Source: Erythrobacter sp.
GTDB taxonomy: Bacteria; Pseudomonadota; Alphaproteobacteria; Sphingomonadales; Sphingomonadaceae
Assembly: GCA_019739335.1 (NCBI GenBank)
Contig: CP073261.1
Coordinates: 2,904,001 to 2,968,000, forward strand
Direction: 5' to 3'
Length of the DNA stretch: 64,000 nucleotides
Shown: piece after piece, positions 26,013 to 36,213 of the stretch
Layout: every line of letters begins with the position of its first letter
How positions within the stretch are numbered: the stretch's first letter is position 1
Program-made: the position numbers and the translations under genes
Notes under the pieces: generated by a model
The model's input: the letters and a program-made list of their open reading frames with translations, nothing else
What the model was told of the DNA's origin: nothing
The model's database searches: none

Positions 26013-28334
26013 ATGTCCCCCATGCGGCAGAAGGAACTGAGGATTGCGCTGGTCTGCTATGGCGGGGTGAGCCTGGCGGTTTACATGCATGGCGTCACCA
26101 AGGAGATCTGGAAACTCGCCCGCGCCAGTCGCACCTTTCACGCCAAGCCGGACGAGCTGGAGACCGGGGTGGAAGCGGTCTATCTCAAGCTGCTGCGGCG
26201 GATCGAGCGCCACTATTCCCTGCGGCTGCGGATGCTGCCCGATATCGTCACCGGGGCGAGCGCGGGCGGCATCAATGCGGTGTTTCTCGCGCAGGCTATC
26301 CACTCCGGACAGAGCCTGGAGCCGCTGACCGAGATGTGGCTCGAGAACGCCGATGTCGACAAGCTGGTGGACGAGGAAGCACGCCCCTGGTCGGTCATTG
26401 CTGCCAAGCCATTCATGCGGCCGTTCGTCTGGTATCTCACCAACCGCCCGGGCAATGCCGTGAGCGAAAGCGTGGCGGTGGAAACCCGCGCCGAAGTGCG
26501 CCGCAAGCTGTCGAACCTCGTGCGCGGGCGCTGGTTCGAACCACCCTTCTCCGGCCCCGGCTTCACCGATCTGCTGCACGATGCGCTGTGCGCGATGGAG
26601 ACGGGCGCGGCGGAGGAGCCGCTGTTGCCGCCCGGCCATCCCCTGGACCTCGTAGTGACTGCCACCGACTATCGCGGCCACCGCGAAATGCTCCGGCTCA
26701 ACAGCCCTCCCGTCGTGGAGGAAAGTGAACACCGCATGCCGATCGCATTCCGTTCGCATGCGCCCGCTGCCGGAGGGGAAGGTCTGGCGCATCTGTGTGA
26801 ATTGACCTTTGCCGCACGCGCCACCGCCAGCTTTCCCGGTGCCTTCCCGCCGATGCAGGTGAGCGAGATCGACCGGCTCTATCCCGGCGAATGGCACAGC
26901 CGCGATGCCTTCCTGCGGCGCGTGATGCCGACCCATGTCGAACGCGCAACTGTCGAGCATGTCGCCCTGATCGATGGTTCGGTGCTCGTGAACGCTCCGT
27001 TCGAGGGAGCGATGGCGGGGCTTGGCGCACGCCCCGCGCAACGCGAGGTGGATCGTCGTTTCGTCTACATTGACCCCACCCCGCACCGACGGATTGCGAC
27101 AAGCGGCGAGGCCGTCCGCCCTGTCGGATTCTTTTCCGCAATTGTCGGTTCGCTTTCGACCATTCCGCGTGAGCAGCCGATCCGCGACAATCTGGAATCC
27201 CTGGAACGGCAGACCCGCGAAGCCCACCGTTTCCGCAAGCTGGTGGCCGCACTAAGACCCGAAGTGGATAGCGCCGTCGAAAAGCTCTTCGGGCGCACCT
27301 TCTTCCTCGATCACCCCACTCCCCCCAGGCTGGCCACATGGCGCGCGCGTGCGCAAAATGCCGCGGCAGAGCAGGCGGGTTACGCATTCCAATCCTATGC
27401 ACAGGCGAAACTGGCGAGCATTGTGGAGCGGATCGCCGAGCTAGCACACAATTCCACGCCCTATATGCAAAGGCCCGAAGTCCATACCATCTCCGCGCGA
27501 CTGCATGAGGCCGTGGAGGCGCGTGGGCTTCACAGCCTGAGCGCACCGGGCGGCGGCGCGAGCGAAGCGGCAATCCACTTCCTTCGCGATCACGATCTCG
27601 CTTTCCGGATCCGCCGCCTGCGCTTGCTCGCGCGGCGGCTTTCGCGGGAATGGGATGCGGATCCCGAAATCCCGGACAACGATCTGGAGGCCGCACGCGA
27701 GCAGGTCTATCTCGCACTGGCACTATACCAGCAGCGGGAAGAGCCTGAAGGCCTTGGACCCGATTTCCCCGCCATCGCCGCTTCTGTCCTGGATGATCCG
27801 GAGAACTTGCTCGACACATTGGCCGAACGACGCGCGCTGCGTGAAACCGATACCGAGGCCGAGAAGATCATCTCGGAAGCACTGGAGGCCATGCCGAAGG
27901 ACCTGCGCCGCCGCGCACTGCTGACCTATCTCGGCTTCCCCTTCTACGATGTCGCCACCCTGCCCCTTCTGCGCAACGAGGGGCTGACCGAATACGATCC
28001 GGTGAAGGTCGATCGCATCAGCCCGGACGATGCCCGGTCCCTGCGAGAAGGCGGCACGGCAGAGACCCTGCGCGGGACCGAATTCTTCAACTTCGGCGCC
28101 TTCTTCAGCCGCGCCTATCGCGAGAACGATTACCTTTGGGGCCGCCTGCACGGGGCGGAGCGGATGATCGATCTGGTATGTTCGACGGTGCCCGGCGGGT
28201 TCGACGATACCGAGCTCCTGTCCTTCAAGCGCGATGCCTTTCTGGCGATCTGCGACGAGGAGGACGGGCGCGGTCTGTGCAGCGCGAAGTTGGTGGCGGA
28301 ATTGCGGGCGGAGATACTGGCGAAGCTCGGTTAG
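26013..28334 (+). CDS. patatin-like phospholipase with DUF3376-type C-terminal part
   Basis: A 773-residue protein. The N-terminal patatin domain begins LRIALVCYGGVSLAVYMHG (oxyanion-hole glycines), has the nucleophile Ser in GASAGG near residue 84 and the catalytic Asp in the DGS motif of ALIDGSVLVNAPFEGA near residue 327. The remaining 400 residues are helical and match the DUF3376-type extension of actinobacterial and sphingomonad patatins. Lipid acyl hydrolysis is the expected reaction; substrate unknown. No signal peptide is visible. Its stop lies in a small palindrome shared with the dnaJ stop. Confidence 0.9.
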   Translation: MSPMRQKELRIALVCYGGVSLAVYMHGVTKEIWKLARASRTFHAKPDELETGVEAVYLKLLRRIERHYSLRLRMLPDIVTGASAGGINAVFLAQAIHSGQSLEPLTEMWLENADVDKLVDEEARPWSVIAAKPFMRPFVWYLTNRPGNAVSESVAVETRAEVRRKLSNLVRGRWFEPPFSGPGFTDLLHDALCAMETGAAEEPLLPPGHPLDLVVTATDYRGHREMLRLNSPPVVEESEHRMPIAFRSHAPAAGGEGLAHLCELTFAARATASFPGAFPPMQVSEIDRLYPGEWHSRDAFLRRVMPTHVERATVEHVALIDGSVLVNAPFEGAMAGLGARPAQREVDRRFVYIDPTPHRRIATSGEAVRPVGFFSAIVGSLSTIPREQPIRDNLESLERQTREAHRFRKLVAALRPEVDSAVEKLFGRTFFLDHPTPPRLATWRARAQNAAAEQAGYAFQSYAQAKLASIVERIAELAHNSTPYMQRPEVHTISARLHEAVEARGLHSLSAPGGGASEAAIHFLRDHDLAFRIRRLRLLARRLSREWDADPEIPDNDLEAAREQVYLALALYQQREEPEGLGPDFPAIAASVLDDPENLLDTLAERRALRETDTEAEKIISEALEAMPKDLRRRALLTYLGFPFYDVATLPLLRNEGLTEYDPVKVDRISPDDARSLREGGTAETLRGTEFFNFGAFFSRAYRENDYLWGRLHGAERMIDLVCSTVPGGFDDTELLSFKRDAFLAICDEEDGRGLCSAKLVAELRAEILAKLG

Positions 28335-28346
28335 GCAGGCCTAACC
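28329..28346. other. palindrome spanning both convergent stops
   Basis: GGTTAGG (28329-28335) and CCTAACC (28340-28346) pair perfectly around a CAGG loop. The left arm contains the patatin TAG and the right arm the dnaJ TAG on the opposite strand. No U-tract follows on either side, so it is at best a weak bidirectional termination structure. Confidence 0.5.
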
Positions 28347-29453
28347 CCCGAACGCTTCCTTGATCTTCTCGAAGAAGCCCCGGCTTTCAGGGCATTCGTC
28401 ACCCGTCTCGGTCTCGCGGAATTCACGCAGGATTTCTTTCTGGCGCGTAGAGAGTTTGGTCGGCGTTTCCACCTGCACTTCCACCACCAGATCGCCGCGC
28501 CCCCGCCCTTGCAGCACTGGCATACCGGCGCCGCGCTTGCGCAATTGCTTTCCTGACTGGATGCCGGCGGGAATGTCGATGGCGTGGGTTTCCCCGTCGA
28601 GACCGGGAATTTCGATGGTGTCGCCGAGCGCTGCGGTGGTGAAGCTGACCGGCACGCGGGTGAACAGCGAGGTTCCCTCCCGCTCGAACACGGTGTGCGG
28701 TTTCACATGGATGAAAATGTACAGGTCACCCGCCGGTGCCCCGCGCGGCCCGGCCTCGCCGCGGCCGGAAAGGCGGATACGGGTGCCGTTGTCCACCCCT
28801 GCGGGCATCTCGACATCGAGCGTCTGCACCGTGTCTACCCTGCCCTCACCGCGGCAATTGCGGCAGGGGCTTTCAAGCACTTCCCCCGCGCCGTGGCAAT
28901 TCGGGCAGGGGCGCTCGATCACGAAGAACCCCTGCTTGGCGCGCACCTTGCCCGCGCCGTGGCACAATTCGCAGCGGCGGCGCGAAGTGCCCGGTTCCGC
29001 GCCTGAGCCCGAACATGGCTGGCAGGCAGTGGAGACTTCGACTTCGATCTGGCTCTGCTTGCCGTGGAACGCCTCTTCCAGCGTCACCTGCATGTCGTAG
29101 CGCAGGTCCGCCCCGCGCCGGGGACGCGCGCGACCGCCAGCGGCACCGCCACCGAAGGCACTGCCGAAAATCGTCTCGAAAATATCGCCGATATCGCCGA
29201 AATCCTGCTGCCCGCCGCCGCCGTTCTGGAAGGCGGCGTGACCAAAGCGATCATAGGCGGCCCGCTTCTGCGGGTCCTTCAGCACATCGTAGGCGGCGCT
29301 GACCGCCTTGAACCGCGCTTCCGCCTCGGCATTGCCGGGGTTGCGGTCAGGGTGAAATTCCATCGCCAGCTTGCGATAGGCAGCCTTGAGCACTGCGCCA
29401 TCTGCATTGCGGGCGACACCGAGTACTTCGTATAGATCGACTTCAGCGGACAT
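28341..29453 (-). CDS. dnaJ: chaperone DnaJ
   Basis: A 370-residue Hsp40 co-chaperone that stimulates DnaK ATPase. I chose the ATG at 29453 because the J-domain starts there (DLYEVLGVARNADG); HPD is at residues 34-36. A Gly-rich segment with GGGGQQDFGDIGDIFE follows, then four zinc motifs CxxCxGxG (CQPCSGSG, CELCHGAG, CPNCHGAG, CRNCRGEG) and the two C-terminal beta domains. It is directly downstream of dnaK on the same strand with a hairpin between them, the usual dnaK-dnaJ order. Confidence 0.97.
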   Translation of the reverse strand: MSAEVDLYEVLGVARNADGAVLKAAYRKLAMEFHPDRNPGNAEAEARFKAVSAAYDVLKDPQKRAAYDRFGHAAFQNGGGGQQDFGDIGDIFETIFGSAFGGGAAGGRARPRRGADLRYDMQVTLEEAFHGKQSQIEVEVSTACQPCSGSGAEPGTSRRRCELCHGAGKVRAKQGFFVIERPCPNCHGAGEVLESPCRNCRGEGRVDTVQTLDVEMPAGVDNGTRIRLSGRGEAGPRGAPAGDLYIFIHVKPHTVFEREGTSLFTRVPVSFTTAALGDTIEIPGLDGETHAIDIPAGIQSGKQLRKRGAGMPVLQGRGRGDLVVEVQVETPTKLSTRQKEILREFRETETGDECPESRGFFEKIKEAFGG

Positions 29454-29473
29454 TCGCGATTCCCCAAAGCATT

Positions 29474-29504
29474 CCGCCACCGGCGCGCGGGGCGTCGGTG
29501 GCGG
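29474..29504 (-). other. hairpin in dnaK-dnaJ spacer
   Basis: CCGCCACCG (29474-29482) and CGGTGGCGG (29496-29504) form a 9-bp GC-rich stem with a 13-base loop in the 72-base gap between dnaK and dnaJ. It lacks a U-rich tail on the minus strand. It could protect or partly terminate the dnaK message, giving more DnaK than DnaJ; this is inference. Confidence 0.5.
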
Positions 29505-29525
29505 TGCGCTTTTCCATGATCGGCG

Positions 29526-31460
<1,935 letters not shown>

Positions 31461-31560
31461 GTATTCCCCACTCTCTCGATGTTGGACGCCGCACGTCGGC
31501 CTCCCGCCAGTTCGGCAAGGCCATTCGGCAGCTCTGAAAAAAGCTGTGTAACGGGGCCGG

Positions 31561-31588
31561 ATATAGGTGCGCTTTTGCTTGGCACAAG
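31561..31588 (-). promoter_or_regulatory. probable sigma-32 (RpoH) promoter of dnaK
   Basis: On the minus strand CTTG (31588-31585) is separated by 17 bases from CCTATAT (31567-31561), fitting the alphaproteobacterial heat-shock promoter pattern (CTTG, 17-18, CYTATNT). It lies about 100 bases before the dnaK ATG. No CIRCE inverted repeat (TTAGCACTC...GAGTGCTAA) is present here although hrcA is in the window. Confidence 0.72.
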
Positions 31589-31645
31589 ACATGCCAGCCC
31601 CTAGAAAATCGGCGCCTCCCATCATGGGACCACAAGGGGAATAAC

Positions 31646-32149
31646 ATGAAGTCTCGTCAGGTTTTCGCCAGTCTTGCTACCGTTGGCATGGCCGTTCTGC
31701 TGGCATCGTGCGGGGGCGAGGCGGAAGCGCCGGTGGCCGAAGCGCCCGGCGATTGTCCGCCGGGGATTACGGTCACCGGTGGCTGGATGGCGCTGCCTGG
31801 CGTGGCGGGCAATCCGGGCGCGGTCTATTTCTCGATCGCCAACGATACCGATTCGCAGGTGACGATCCGCGCCGCCAGCGTGCTGGGCGCGGAAAGCGCG
31901 ATGCTGCATGAGACCGCCACCTGGAGCAACGAAGTAGATATGCAGGAGCTGTTCCAGCAGCCCGTGGCGGCCGGTGAAACGATGCTGTTCGAACCGGGCG
32001 GCAAGCACGTGATGGCATTCGGCATGGGCGAAGGGGTGGAGCCGGGCGGCGAGACCGAAGTCACGCTGACCTTCGTCGGCGGCGACAAGTGTAGCTTCCC
32101 CGTTACCGCCTATCCGACGGGTCAGATGCCCGAGGGCAGCGCCGAATGA
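31646..32149 (+). CDS. copper chaperone PCu(A)C family lipoprotein
   Basis: A 167-residue periplasmic Cu(I) carrier. The signal peptide ends with a lipobox (LLASC), followed by a short Ala/Glu/Pro spacer. The copper site pattern is present: the His of MLHET, the Met of DMQEL, and the pair in GGKHVMAFG near residue 116. Proteins of this family deliver Cu to the CuA centre of cytochrome oxidase. Its stop overlaps the start of the next gene by four bases (ATGA). Confidence 0.88.
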   Translation: MKSRQVFASLATVGMAVLLASCGGEAEAPVAEAPGDCPPGITVTGGWMALPGVAGNPGAVYFSIANDTDSQVTIRAASVLGAESAMLHETATWSNEVDMQELFQQPVAAGETMLFEPGGKHVMAFGMGEGVEPGGETEVTLTFVGGDKCSFPVTAYPTGQMPEGSAE

Positions 32150-32646
32150 ACACCGGCGCGGCGCTCGCCTGCCGCGTGGGCGGGGAGCGCCGCCTGAGTG
32201 CGGGCGAAGTGAAGCTCGCCCGCAGCATGTTCGGCGAGGCCATCGATTACGCGAAGGTGACGATCCGCCGCCGCAAGTGGGCCTTCTTCCAGCCGAAGAG
32301 AGTGACGATGGCCCCGCGCGGGCACCTTCATTTTCACCCGCTGGGCGATGTCTATTGCGACGATTTCGCCCATGCTCCGCTGCACCGGCAGGCGCTGTTC
32401 ATCCATGAAATGACCCACGTCTGGCAAACCCAGACGCGCGGCGACTGGTATCTGGTGCTCAACCGCATGCCGTGGGCGCGCTACGACTACGCGCTGAAAC
32501 CCGGTTGGAAACTGGAACAGTACGGCATCGAGCAGCAGGCCAAGATCGTCGAACACGCCTTCCTGCTGCGCAACGGCGCACGCTTGCCGGGGGTAGCGGA
32601 CAAGGCGGCCTACGCCGCACTGGTGAATTTTCCGGGGGCAGCTTAG
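32146..32646 (+). CDS. putative zinc-metalloprotease-like protein (vgr-related)
   Basis: A 166-residue protein without a signal peptide. It has a HEMTHVWQ motif near residue 86, an HExxH zinc site, preceded by HPLGDVYCDDFAHAPLHRQALF. Sphingomonad homologues are usually annotated as vgr-related because of a loose resemblance to type VI genes, but no T6SS gene is nearby. The ATGA overlap with the copper chaperone suggests co-translation. Enzyme activity has not been established, so this is a motif-level call. Confidence 0.6.
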   Translation: MNTGAALACRVGGERRLSAGEVKLARSMFGEAIDYAKVTIRRRKWAFFQPKRVTMAPRGHLHFHPLGDVYCDDFAHAPLHRQALFIHEMTHVWQTQTRGDWYLVLNRMPWARYDYALKPGWKLEQYGIEQQAKIVEHAFLLRNGARLPGVADKAAYAALVNFPGAA

Positions 32647-32673
32647 GCTGCGGCAAACGGGGAGACTTTCGAC

Positions 32674-33177
32674 ATGGATGAAGTGCGCGATTCGTTCCGG
32701 TCTTCGCTGGGGCGCTGGCTGGTGGGAACTTCTGCGGGACTGGGCACTCTGCTGCTCGGTTTGGCGGGGTTCGCGGTGATGGTCGGCTCGGCGGGCAACT
32801 ATGGCCCTTACCCCCTCCTGCTAACCGCGTTGGCAGTGCTGATCGTCGGCTGGAAATGGCTCCAGGTGATGAGCGAGAGCTTTCAGATCACCGCCCAGCG
32901 GGTCATCGTCCGGCGGGGGATCATAATGAAGAGCGTCGACGAGATCGAATTGTATCGGATCAAGGACGTGCGGCTCGATTTCAGCCTGCTCAACCAGATG
33001 GCGGGTATCGGCAACCTGACGATTTCCTCCAGCGACGAAACCACCCGCAACGGCAAGCTATCGATGGCGCATATCGCCAAGGCGCAGGCTCGGCGGGAGG
33101 AAATTCGTCGGCTGGTCGATGCCGCGCGGCGTGAACGCGGGGTGCGCGAAATCGACATGGTCCACGAGGATTTCTGA
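32674..33177 (+). CDS. membrane protein with bacterial PH domain (bPH2)
   Basis: A 167-residue protein. Two transmembrane helices (residues about 15-35, GTSAGLGTLLLGLAGFAVMV, and 42-60) are followed by a soluble bPH2 (YdbS/YdbT-like) domain: ITAQRVIVRRGIIMKSVDEI, ELYRIKDVRLDFSLLNQ and GNLTISSSDE. The domain fold is clear, the role is not. It follows the vgr-related gene by 27 bases and precedes the dioxygenase gene by 86 bases. Confidence 0.82.
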   Translation: MDEVRDSFRSSLGRWLVGTSAGLGTLLLGLAGFAVMVGSAGNYGPYPLLLTALAVLIVGWKWLQVMSESFQITAQRVIVRRGIIMKSVDEIELYRIKDVRLDFSLLNQMAGIGNLTISSSDETTRNGKLSMAHIAKAQARREEIRRLVDAARRERGVREIDMVHEDF

Positions 33178-33263
33178 AACTCTCCACAGGCGGCTTGTCG
33201 CAGTCGGTTTCAAATGATACCAATTGTCTATTGATCCGGGCGGCCCAACCCGCGCCCGGCGCG

Positions 33264-34442
33264 ATGGTTCATCACATGCAGCTATCCGACTACGGCATGT
33301 CGCGCGAGCGCGGCTTCCTTTCGCATTACGAAATCGACGAAGTGACCCTCCCCGCGCGATTTGCCGAGGTAGTGGCGACGGCGGGAAATCTCTCCGGCCT
33401 GCTTTCCACCGGCCGCATCCGCCACTGGCTCGACCAGTTGGCCGATCCGGGACTGGAAGACTGGGCGCGCGAAGCTCCCGACGAGCAAGTGCGCACCGCG
33501 ATGGTGCATTACTCCTTCCTGGTGCAGGCCTATGTCTGGGGCGAGCCAACGCCTCCCCCGCACCTTCCCACCAATCTCGCCCAGCCGATGGTAGCGATTG
33601 CCGACCGGCTCGATCAGGCACCGCTGCTCCCCTATTCGGCCTACGTGTTGGATAACTGGGCGCGGATCGACAAAACTGGTCCGATCATCCTCGAAAATAT
33701 CCGCATGGTGCAGAACTTCCTCGGAGGCGCGGACGAGAACTGGTTCGTGATGATCCACGTTGCGATCGAAGCCGAGGCGGGCGTGTTGCTCGATAATGCT
33801 GCGCGATTGGTCAGTGTAGCGAAGCAAGGTGACACGGTGGAGGCAGAGCGGCTACTGATCGAAATGGATGCCGCGTGGGAGCGAATCTACACCCATTTCG
33901 CGCGGATGCCCGAGCGCTGCGATCCCTACGTCTATTTCCACCGCGTGCGCCCCTACATCCACGGCTGGGCGAACAATCCGGCGCTGGCGGGCGGCGGGAT
34001 GATCTACGAGGGCGTGGAGAAATACGCCGGCAAGCCGCAAGCGCTGCGTGGGCAGACCGGCTCACAATCATCCATTGTTCCCGCGATGGATGCACTGTTC
34101 CAGGTCGGCCACAGCGACGATCCGCTCAAGCACTTCCTCGACGAATTGCACGCCTATCGTCCGGTGCAGCATCGCCGTTTTATCGAGGATCTGGCGGCAC
34201 AATCGACCCTGCGGGAATTTGTCGCGGGCTCGGGTTCAGCCAGTCTGAAGGATGCCTTCAACGCCTGCCTCAACCAGTCCGCCCGCTTCCGCACCCGGCA
34301 TCTGGAATATGCGGCAAGCTATATCAACAAGCAGGCAGGCAGCATCGCCGGCAACGATCCCGATGTGGGAACGGGCGGCACGCCGTTCATGCGCTACCTG
34401 AAAAAGCACCGGGACGAGAACGCGGCGCAACTGGTGGGCTGA
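33264..34442 (+). CDS. indoleamine 2,3-dioxygenase family protein
   Basis: A 392-residue heme dioxygenase-like protein from the ATG at 33264; a second in-frame ATG at 33276 is equally possible, and no strong ribosome site decides. Family blocks are WFVMIHVAIEAEAG, MIYEGVEKYAG, RGQTGSQSSIVPAMDALF, AYRPVQHRRFIEDLA and TGGTPFMRYLKKHRD, the last being a conserved C-terminal signature. The reaction would be tryptophan (or indole) ring opening to N-formylkynurenine with heme iron. No kynurenine genes are adjacent; the isochorismatase-family gene lies about 490 bases downstream. I am confident of the family, not of the substrate. Confidence 0.87.
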   Translation: MVHHMQLSDYGMSRERGFLSHYEIDEVTLPARFAEVVATAGNLSGLLSTGRIRHWLDQLADPGLEDWAREAPDEQVRTAMVHYSFLVQAYVWGEPTPPPHLPTNLAQPMVAIADRLDQAPLLPYSAYVLDNWARIDKTGPIILENIRMVQNFLGGADENWFVMIHVAIEAEAGVLLDNAARLVSVAKQGDTVEAERLLIEMDAAWERIYTHFARMPERCDPYVYFHRVRPYIHGWANNPALAGGGMIYEGVEKYAGKPQALRGQTGSQSSIVPAMDALFQVGHSDDPLKHFLDELHAYRPVQHRRFIEDLAAQSTLREFVAGSGSASLKDAFNACLNQSARFRTRHLEYAASYINKQAGSIAGNDPDVGTGGTPFMRYLKKHRDENAAQLVG

Positions 34443-34449
34443 TGCGGGA

Positions 34450-34475
34450 AAGGGCCGCCTGTTAAGACGGCCCTT
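34450..34475. terminator. probable bidirectional terminator
   Basis: AAGGGCCG (34450-34457) pairs with CGGCCCTT (34468-34475) around a ten-base loop, between convergent genes (dioxygenase and glycine-zipper lipoprotein). The A/T flanks are short, so strength is uncertain. Confidence 0.55.
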
Positions 34476-34493
34476 CTGGCGATCCTCGCACAG

Positions 34494-34784
34494 TCAGAAG
34501 TAGCGCGAGTATCTATCGTCGTAGCGGCAATCGTCATCGACATAGCGACGATTATCATAGTAGCCGTCGCACCGGTCATTTTTGTCCGACACATAGCCCA
34601 CGACGGTGCCGATGGCGGCTCCGGCCAGCGCATAGGTGGTGAGATCCTCACCCGTGATGGCGGCCAGGCCCGCTCCGGCGGCAGCACCGGCCAAACCGCC
34701 TTCGACTGCGTAGTTTTCGGCGCAGGCGCCCAGCGAAAGCGAGGATGCAATCAGGGCGGGAGCCAGCAGCAGTTTCGTATTCAT
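34494..34784 (-). CDS. glycine-zipper lipoprotein
   Basis: A 96-residue outer-membrane-type lipoprotein. The signal ends with the lipobox LGAC, and the mature part has a glycine-zipper (GGLAGAAAGAGLAAITG, YALAGAAIGTVVGYVSD) that may insert or oligomerise in membranes. The tail is Asp/Arg/Tyr-rich (DNRRYVDDDCRYDDRYSRYF). Related proteins (SlyB/Pcp-like) are stress-linked, but the present one is not assigned. Confidence 0.82.
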   Translation of the reverse strand: MNTKLLLAPALIASSLSLGACAENYAVEGGLAGAAAGAGLAAITGEDLTTYALAGAAIGTVVGYVSDKNDRCDGYYDNRRYVDDDCRYDDRYSRYF

Positions 34785-34931
34785 GGCAGTTCTCCAACAA
34801 ATTACCCTGTTGTCAGGATGTTACGATTGAAGGTGTGGTGGGTTCCGCAATCCGGAGATACGCGACAGCTCATCGGGCTATCTTGCATGATGGACAAAGG
34901 CAGCGGATAACTGTCCTCAAGGAGAGCCACC

Positions 34932-35627
34932 ATGCCGCACACTGTCGATCATACCGCGATACTGGAGCGCTACGCAGACGCGCGCGGCGGGGTGCACAAC
35001 ATCTGGGACACGATCGACCCGGCGAAGACTGCGCACCTGGTTGTCGATATGCAAAGCGGCTTCATGGAGCCGGGCGCTCCCGTTGAAGTCCCTGCCGCCC
35101 GCGATGTGGTGGAGGAAATCAACCGCCTGAGCCGCGCGGTTCGCCTTGCTGGTGGCACGAATGTCTTCCTTCGTTTCACCACGCCCGATCCGCATGGACC
35201 CGCGGCATGGCCGGTGTTTGCCGAGCGGATGGGTGGAGGCATCGCCGCGCACCGCGCCGCTTTCACTAAGGGCGCCCATTATTGGCAATTGTGGCCTACG
35301 CTGGACGTGGCCGAGCAGGACGTGATGGTCGACAAGCACCGCTTCAGCGGCTTTACGCCGGGCACCAGCACGCTCGATGCCGAACTCAAGGCGCGCGGGA
35401 TCGACACGCTGATCATCAGCGGCACGCTGACCAATTGCTGCTGCGAAAGCACCGCGCGCGATGCAATGCAGATGAATTACAAGGTGATCGTCGCCGCCGA
35501 TGCCTGCGCGGCGCTAAGCGACGAGGCGCACGCCGGGACGCTCGATAGCATGGCGCTGATATTTGCCGACCTGCGCAGCGTGGCGGAGCTGGAAGGGATG
35601 CTCGCCCTCCAACCCGCGCTCGCCTGA
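34932..35627 (+). CDS. isochorismatase-family cysteine hydrolase
   Basis: A 231-residue hydrolase of the isochorismatase-like fold. The catalytic triad is recognisable: Asp in HLVVDMQSGFM, Lys in VDKHRFSGFTPGT, and the nucleophile Cys in GTLTNCCCESTARD, a run of three Cys. Family members hydrolyse ureidoacrylate, nicotinamide, N-carbamoyl groups or isochorismate. No context gene fixes the substrate. It stands alone, convergent with grpE three bases apart, with a moderate ribosome site (CAAGGAGAGCC). Confidence 0.88.
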   Translation: MPHTVDHTAILERYADARGGVHNIWDTIDPAKTAHLVVDMQSGFMEPGAPVEVPAARDVVEEINRLSRAVRLAGGTNVFLRFTTPDPHGPAAWPVFAERMGGGIAAHRAAFTKGAHYWQLWPTLDVAEQDVMVDKHRFSGFTPGTSTLDAELKARGIDTLIISGTLTNCCCESTARDAMQMNYKVIVAADACAALSDEAHAGTLDSMALIFADLRSVAELEGMLALQPALA

Positions 35628-35630
35628 GAC

Positions 35631-36203
35631 CTACTCCGGCTTCTTCGCCACCGCCACCATGCTCGGTCGCAGCAGCCGGTCACGGATCATGTAGCCGGCC
35701 TGCATTTCCTGAATGATGGTGCCCGGCTCGGCATCGTCGGAGGGAATTTCCAGCATCGCCTGGTGCTGGTTGGGATCGAGCGGCATGCCCAGGGCAGCAA
35801 TGCGGCTGATGCCGTGGAGGGCGAAGGCCTTTTCCATTTCGCGCTGGGTTGCCTCGATCCCGGCCACGAGTCCCTTGAACTTTTCGTCGTCTCGCAGTTC
35901 CTGCGGCACAGCGTCGATCGCGCGAGTGAGATTGTCGGCGATGCTTAGTATATCGCGGGCAAAGCCTGTGGCGGCATAAGTGCGCGCATCGGCAATGTCC
36001 TTTTCCATCCGGCGGCGCACGTTCTGCGTTTCGGCCTTGGCATAGAGCACTTCCTGCTTCGCCGCTTCCAGATCGCCGCGCAGCAGTTCGAGCGCGTCCT
36101 CCTCGGACTCGCCATCGCCATCGCCATCGTCGAGAAATTCCTCGGGCACGCCTTCCAGTTCCTTTGCGATCGCTTCGTCGCGATCCTTACCGTTGTCTGT
36201 CAT
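35631..36203 (-). CDS. grpE: nucleotide exchange factor GrpE
   Basis: A 190-residue DnaK cofactor. The acidic N-terminus (DDGDGDGESEEDALELL) precedes the long dimerising helix (YAKAETQNVRRRMEKDIAD) and the conserved C-terminal beta domain (LGMPLDPNQHQAMLEIPS; GYMIRDRLLRPSMV). It follows hrcA by ten bases on the same strand, the hrcA-grpE order of many bacteria. Confidence 0.97.
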   Translation of the reverse strand: MTDNGKDRDEAIAKELEGVPEEFLDDGDGDGESEEDALELLRGDLEAAKQEVLYAKAETQNVRRRMEKDIADARTYAATGFARDILSIADNLTRAIDAVPQELRDDEKFKGLVAGIEATQREMEKAFALHGISRIAALGMPLDPNQHQAMLEIPSDDAEPGTIIQEMQAGYMIRDRLLRPSMVAVAKKPE

Positions 36204-36213
36204 TTCTGCCTGT

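Noticed and set aside
24567..27227. Long open frame (886 codons) on the minus strand across radA and patatin
   Set aside because: It is out of frame with radA and antisense to the patatin gene; its composition is a mirror of their codon bias.
31617..31629. Palindrome TCCCAT-C-ATGGGA before the copper chaperone gene
   Set aside because: A single short half-site pair with no match I recognise; too weak to call an operator.
32146..32646. Type VI secretion (Vgr) gene
   Set aside because: Only the name of homologues suggests it; no VgrG gp27/gp5 domain and no T6SS genes are present.
36105..36130. Short GGCGAT tandem repeat
   Set aside because: It encodes the acidic Asp-Gly tract of GrpE and is ordinary for that protein.
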